Origin: Alteromonas sp. V450
Lineage (GTDB): Bacteria; Pseudomonadota; Gammaproteobacteria; Enterobacterales; Alteromonadaceae
Direction: 5' to 3'
DNA: 64,000 nt
Assembly (NCBI RefSeq): GCF_001885075.1
Contig: NZ_MODU01000004.1
Span: 744,001 to 808,000, forward strand
Under the pieces are notes generated by a model. The model did no database searches. It saw nothing but the letters and a program-made list of their open reading frames with translations, and was not told the origin of the DNA. Positions within the stretch are counted from its first letter, which is position 1. Each line of letters starts with the position of its first letter. A program made the position numbers and the translations under genes. Positions 62,186 through 64,000 of this stretch are shown one piece after another.

Positions 62186-64000
62186 ATGAATTTTAAAACG
62201 CGTAAGACCGCAGTCGCTGCTTTTGTTGGCGCTGCGCTATTTTGTTCTTCAACTTCTGGTTACGCTCAAAATGCAGAGAGCGATAATGAACAGGAGGCTA
62301 AAAAGGACGTCGAGCTCATCCTTGTTACCGGTAGTTTTGTACGTCGAAGCGAAAATTTTGACTCTCCTTCTCCTCTTGCTGTCGTCGACAGCGTGGCGAT
62401 AGATGCAATAGGTGCTAAAAATATTGCTGATATAACGCAAACGCTAACCATAAATACTGGGGCTGAAAACAACCCAGATGCATTCACCCAAAACGCCACA
62501 GCAGGTACATCAAATATTAACTTGAGAGGCTTAGGCGTGGCCTCTACGTTAGTTCTGCTTAACAATAAAAGGCAAGTAGTTAATGCACAGCCTACGAACG
62601 AAGGTCTGAATTTTGTAGACACAAGCTCTTTGGTGCCTATGATAGCGATAGACCGAATGGAAGTCGTAAAAGACGGCGCTTCAGCATTATACGGCTCAGA
62701 TGCGGTAGCTGGCGTTGTTAACTTTATTACAAAGCGAAATTACGATGGCGCTATGGTGAGTGTTGATTATCAAGACGGTGCCCATGGCGACAACAAAGAA
62801 TACATATTGCAGGGCCTCTGGGGGGCGACGGGCGAAAAAGGCAACGTGATTGCTGCCATCAGCTACACCAATCGCTCTCCGCTTTTTATCAGCGACAGAC
62901 GTTTAAGTAGACCGCAGGATGACACGAGTGCACTTGGCAATCCAGCTAGTTTTTTCATTGCACCAGGTGTGCCCGTAATAGACCCCTTTGGTTGTGAAGA
63001 GTTCGGTGGATACCCACAAGTACTTGCACCAAGCGGCACAGTACCGGGTTTAGATGTGGGGCTGTGTGGATTTGACTTCGGTCCTTACTACTCTTATGTT
63101 CCCGACGAAAGCCGTATTAACGCTTACACTCGAGCTGAATACGAATTTACAGACAGCATTACGTGGACGACAGAGATTGGCATGGCGAGAAACCGTGCTG
63201 AGCGGGGTGGAGCGCCGAGCTTTCCAATACTTACTGCCCCCGTTGTGCCAGACTATCATCCTCAAAATCCTTTTGGACGTTCTGTCGCATTTTTTGGAAG
63301 GGCTGAAGGCAACGGGCAGCCAGGTGATGCGGCCAATACCGAATCTGATACTTTCCGTTTCAGTACTAACCTTCAAGGCGTGACAGACTCAGGGTTTTGG
63401 GAGATAAGCTATACAAGGGCAGTTAACGATTTCGTATTTAGCGTACCGGATGTGCTGAATACTGAATTCCAACTTGCGTTGTTAGGCTTTGGGGGCTCTG
63501 ATTGTAACCCTGTCACAGGCACGCCGGGTGTTGGTAGCTGTCAGTTTTTTAATCCATTTGCAACTTCCTACACTAGTGCACCGAACTCAGAGTATGTAAT
63601 TAACTCATTTACTGGACGACAGGTTATCGACTCGAAAGCAGACCTAGAGGTATTTGAGGCGTTTACATCATTCGATACATTTGAAATGGGTGGTGGCTAT
63701 GCCGCATTAGCGTTGGGTATTCAATATCGTGAAAACCAGCTTTCGCAAGACTACGATGAATTATCCAATCAAGACAGCTTTACATTCGTCATCGGTAACC
63801 CTGATTTGGATGGTAGCCAAGACGTGTGGGCTGCGTTTGGTGAACTTGCACTGCCAATAAATGATGAGCTAGATGTTCAACTTGCGCTGCGTTACGAAGA
63901 TTACGGCGGTAGTATTGGTAGCACAGTAGATCCGAAGCTGGCTATATCATGGCGTGCATCTGAGGAGTTTTCGTTAAGGGGCTCTATCTCCACCTCGTTT
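62186..64000 (+). CDS. TonB-dependent outer-membrane receptor (3' end cut by window)
   Basis: 605 codons are visible and the frame is open at base 64000. A signal peptide (about 1-28, ending SGYAQ) is followed by the plug domain: LILVTGSFVRRSENF, NINLRGLGVASTLVLLNNKR, and KDGASALYGSDAVAGVVNFITK, the usual plug signature. Beta-barrel strands continue to the edge, the last ones being LRYEDYGGSIGS and FSLRGSISTSF. The TonB box would be near ELILVTG. Such large receptors (usually 900-1000 residues) bring in carbohydrates, siderophores or vitamins; the neighbours do not identify the cargo. The gene was not marked by a stop-to-stop search because the end is missing. Confidence 0.93.
   Translation, partial: MNFKTRKTAVAAFVGAALFCSSTSGYAQNAESDNEQEAKKDVELILVTGSFVRRSENFDSPSPLAVVDSVAIDAIGAKNIADITQTLTINTGAENNPDAFTQNATAGTSNINLRGLGVASTLVLLNNKRQVVNAQPTNEGLNFVDTSSLVPMIAIDRMEVVKDGASALYGSDAVAGVVNFITKRNYDGAMVSVDYQDGAHGDNKEYILQGLWGATGEKGNVIAAISYTNRSPLFISDRRLSRPQDDTSALGNPASFFIAPGVPVIDPFGCEEFGGYPQVLAPSGTVPGLDVGLCGFDFGPYYSYVPDESRINAYTRAEYEFTDSITWTTEIGMARNRAERGGAPSFPILTAPVVPDYHPQNPFGRSVAFFGRAEGNGQPGDAANTESDTFRFSTNLQGVTDSGFWEISYTRAVNDFVFSVPDVLNTEFQLALLGFGGSDCNPVTGTPGVGSCQFFNPFATSYTSAPNSEYVINSFTGRQVIDSKADLEVFEAFTSFDTFEMGGGYAALALGIQYRENQLSQDYDELSNQDSFTFVIGNPDLDGSQDVWAAFGELALPINDELDVQLALRYEDYGGSIGSTVDPKLAISWRASEEFSLRGSISTSF

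Noticed and set aside
1-64000. Search for CRISPR arrays, insertion sequences, prophage genes, tRNA and rRNA genes
   Set aside because: No regularly spaced repeats, transposase or integrase signatures, or tRNA-like sequences were noticed by reading; this is not a substitute for tRNAscan or ISfinder.

Overview
This 64 kb window looks like chromosomal DNA of a marine gammaproteobacterium of the Alteromonadaceae, most likely Alteromonas or a close relative. The evidence is the set of encoded proteins (gammaproteobacterial topA, rne, rluC and fab gene order, two DUF3718 proteins, many TonB/aquatic-heterotroph type genes) and the moderate GC content judged by eye. I see no phage, insertion sequence, CRISPR array, tRNA or rRNA. 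Both ends cut genes: topA lacks its 5' part at the left edge, and a TonB-dependent receptor runs off the right edge.

Layout. 1-5.4 kb: topA, a yaiL-like gene, a secreted leishmanolysin-like protease, then mobA and fdhD, which face a formate-dehydrogenase-like molybdoenzyme (5.4-7.8 kb, minus strand). 8-13.5 kb: elaA-like acetyltransferase, a branched inverted-repeat element, an exported HAD dehalogenase-like protein, a two-component system and an ecdysteroid-kinase-like phosphotransferase. 13.5-20.1 kb: rne (minus) diverging from rluC, followed by a HAD phosphatase and a Maf pyrophosphatase. 20.2-31.7 kb: the classical gammaproteobacterial fatty acid/envelope/replication block yceD-rpmF-plsX-fabH-fabD-fabG-acpP-fabF-pabC-mltG-tmk-holB-ycfH plus a PNPOx-like flavoprotein. 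31.8-38.4 kb: NAD-binding protein, a periplasmic-propeller diguanylate cyclase, an M2 dipeptidyl carboxypeptidase lipoprotein and two small plus-strand genes.

39.2-47.6 kb is a catabolic region. A haloalkane dehalogenase-SDR pair diverges from a beta-oxidation operon (FadB/J-type protein, thiolase, acyl-CoA dehydrogenase), followed by an epoxide-hydrolase-like enzyme. 47.7-52.9 kb: two nearly identical DUF3718 secreted proteins, each with the same type of downstream terminator, bracket a membrane winged-helix/TPR regulator, an exported amidohydrolase and an outer-membrane barrel. 53.2-58.6 kb: a polyol module made of a SorC regulator and a HAD phosphatase (minus) diverging from an NCS1-type permease and a mannitol-dehydrogenase-family enzyme (plus). 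58.9-62 kb: LysR regulator diverging from a MaoC hydratase, then an MscS channel followed by a 54-residue entericidin-like lipoprotein too short for routine gene calling. The window ends in a TonB-dependent receptor.

The housekeeping parts are ordinary. The items most worth a second look are the three-way inverted-repeat element at 8.65-8.78 kb; a hairpin ending directly at the rluC start codon; a strong promoter almost abutting the yceD start; a FadR-like palindrome before acpP; the DUF3718 duplication bracketing a three-gene cassette; the NCS1 permease tied to polyol oxidation; and a haloalkane dehalogenase paired with an SDR, with an exported haloacid-dehalogenase-like protein elsewhere in the window. 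I did not find a clearly unprecedented multi-gene system, and all functional links above are inferred from family membership and gene order.
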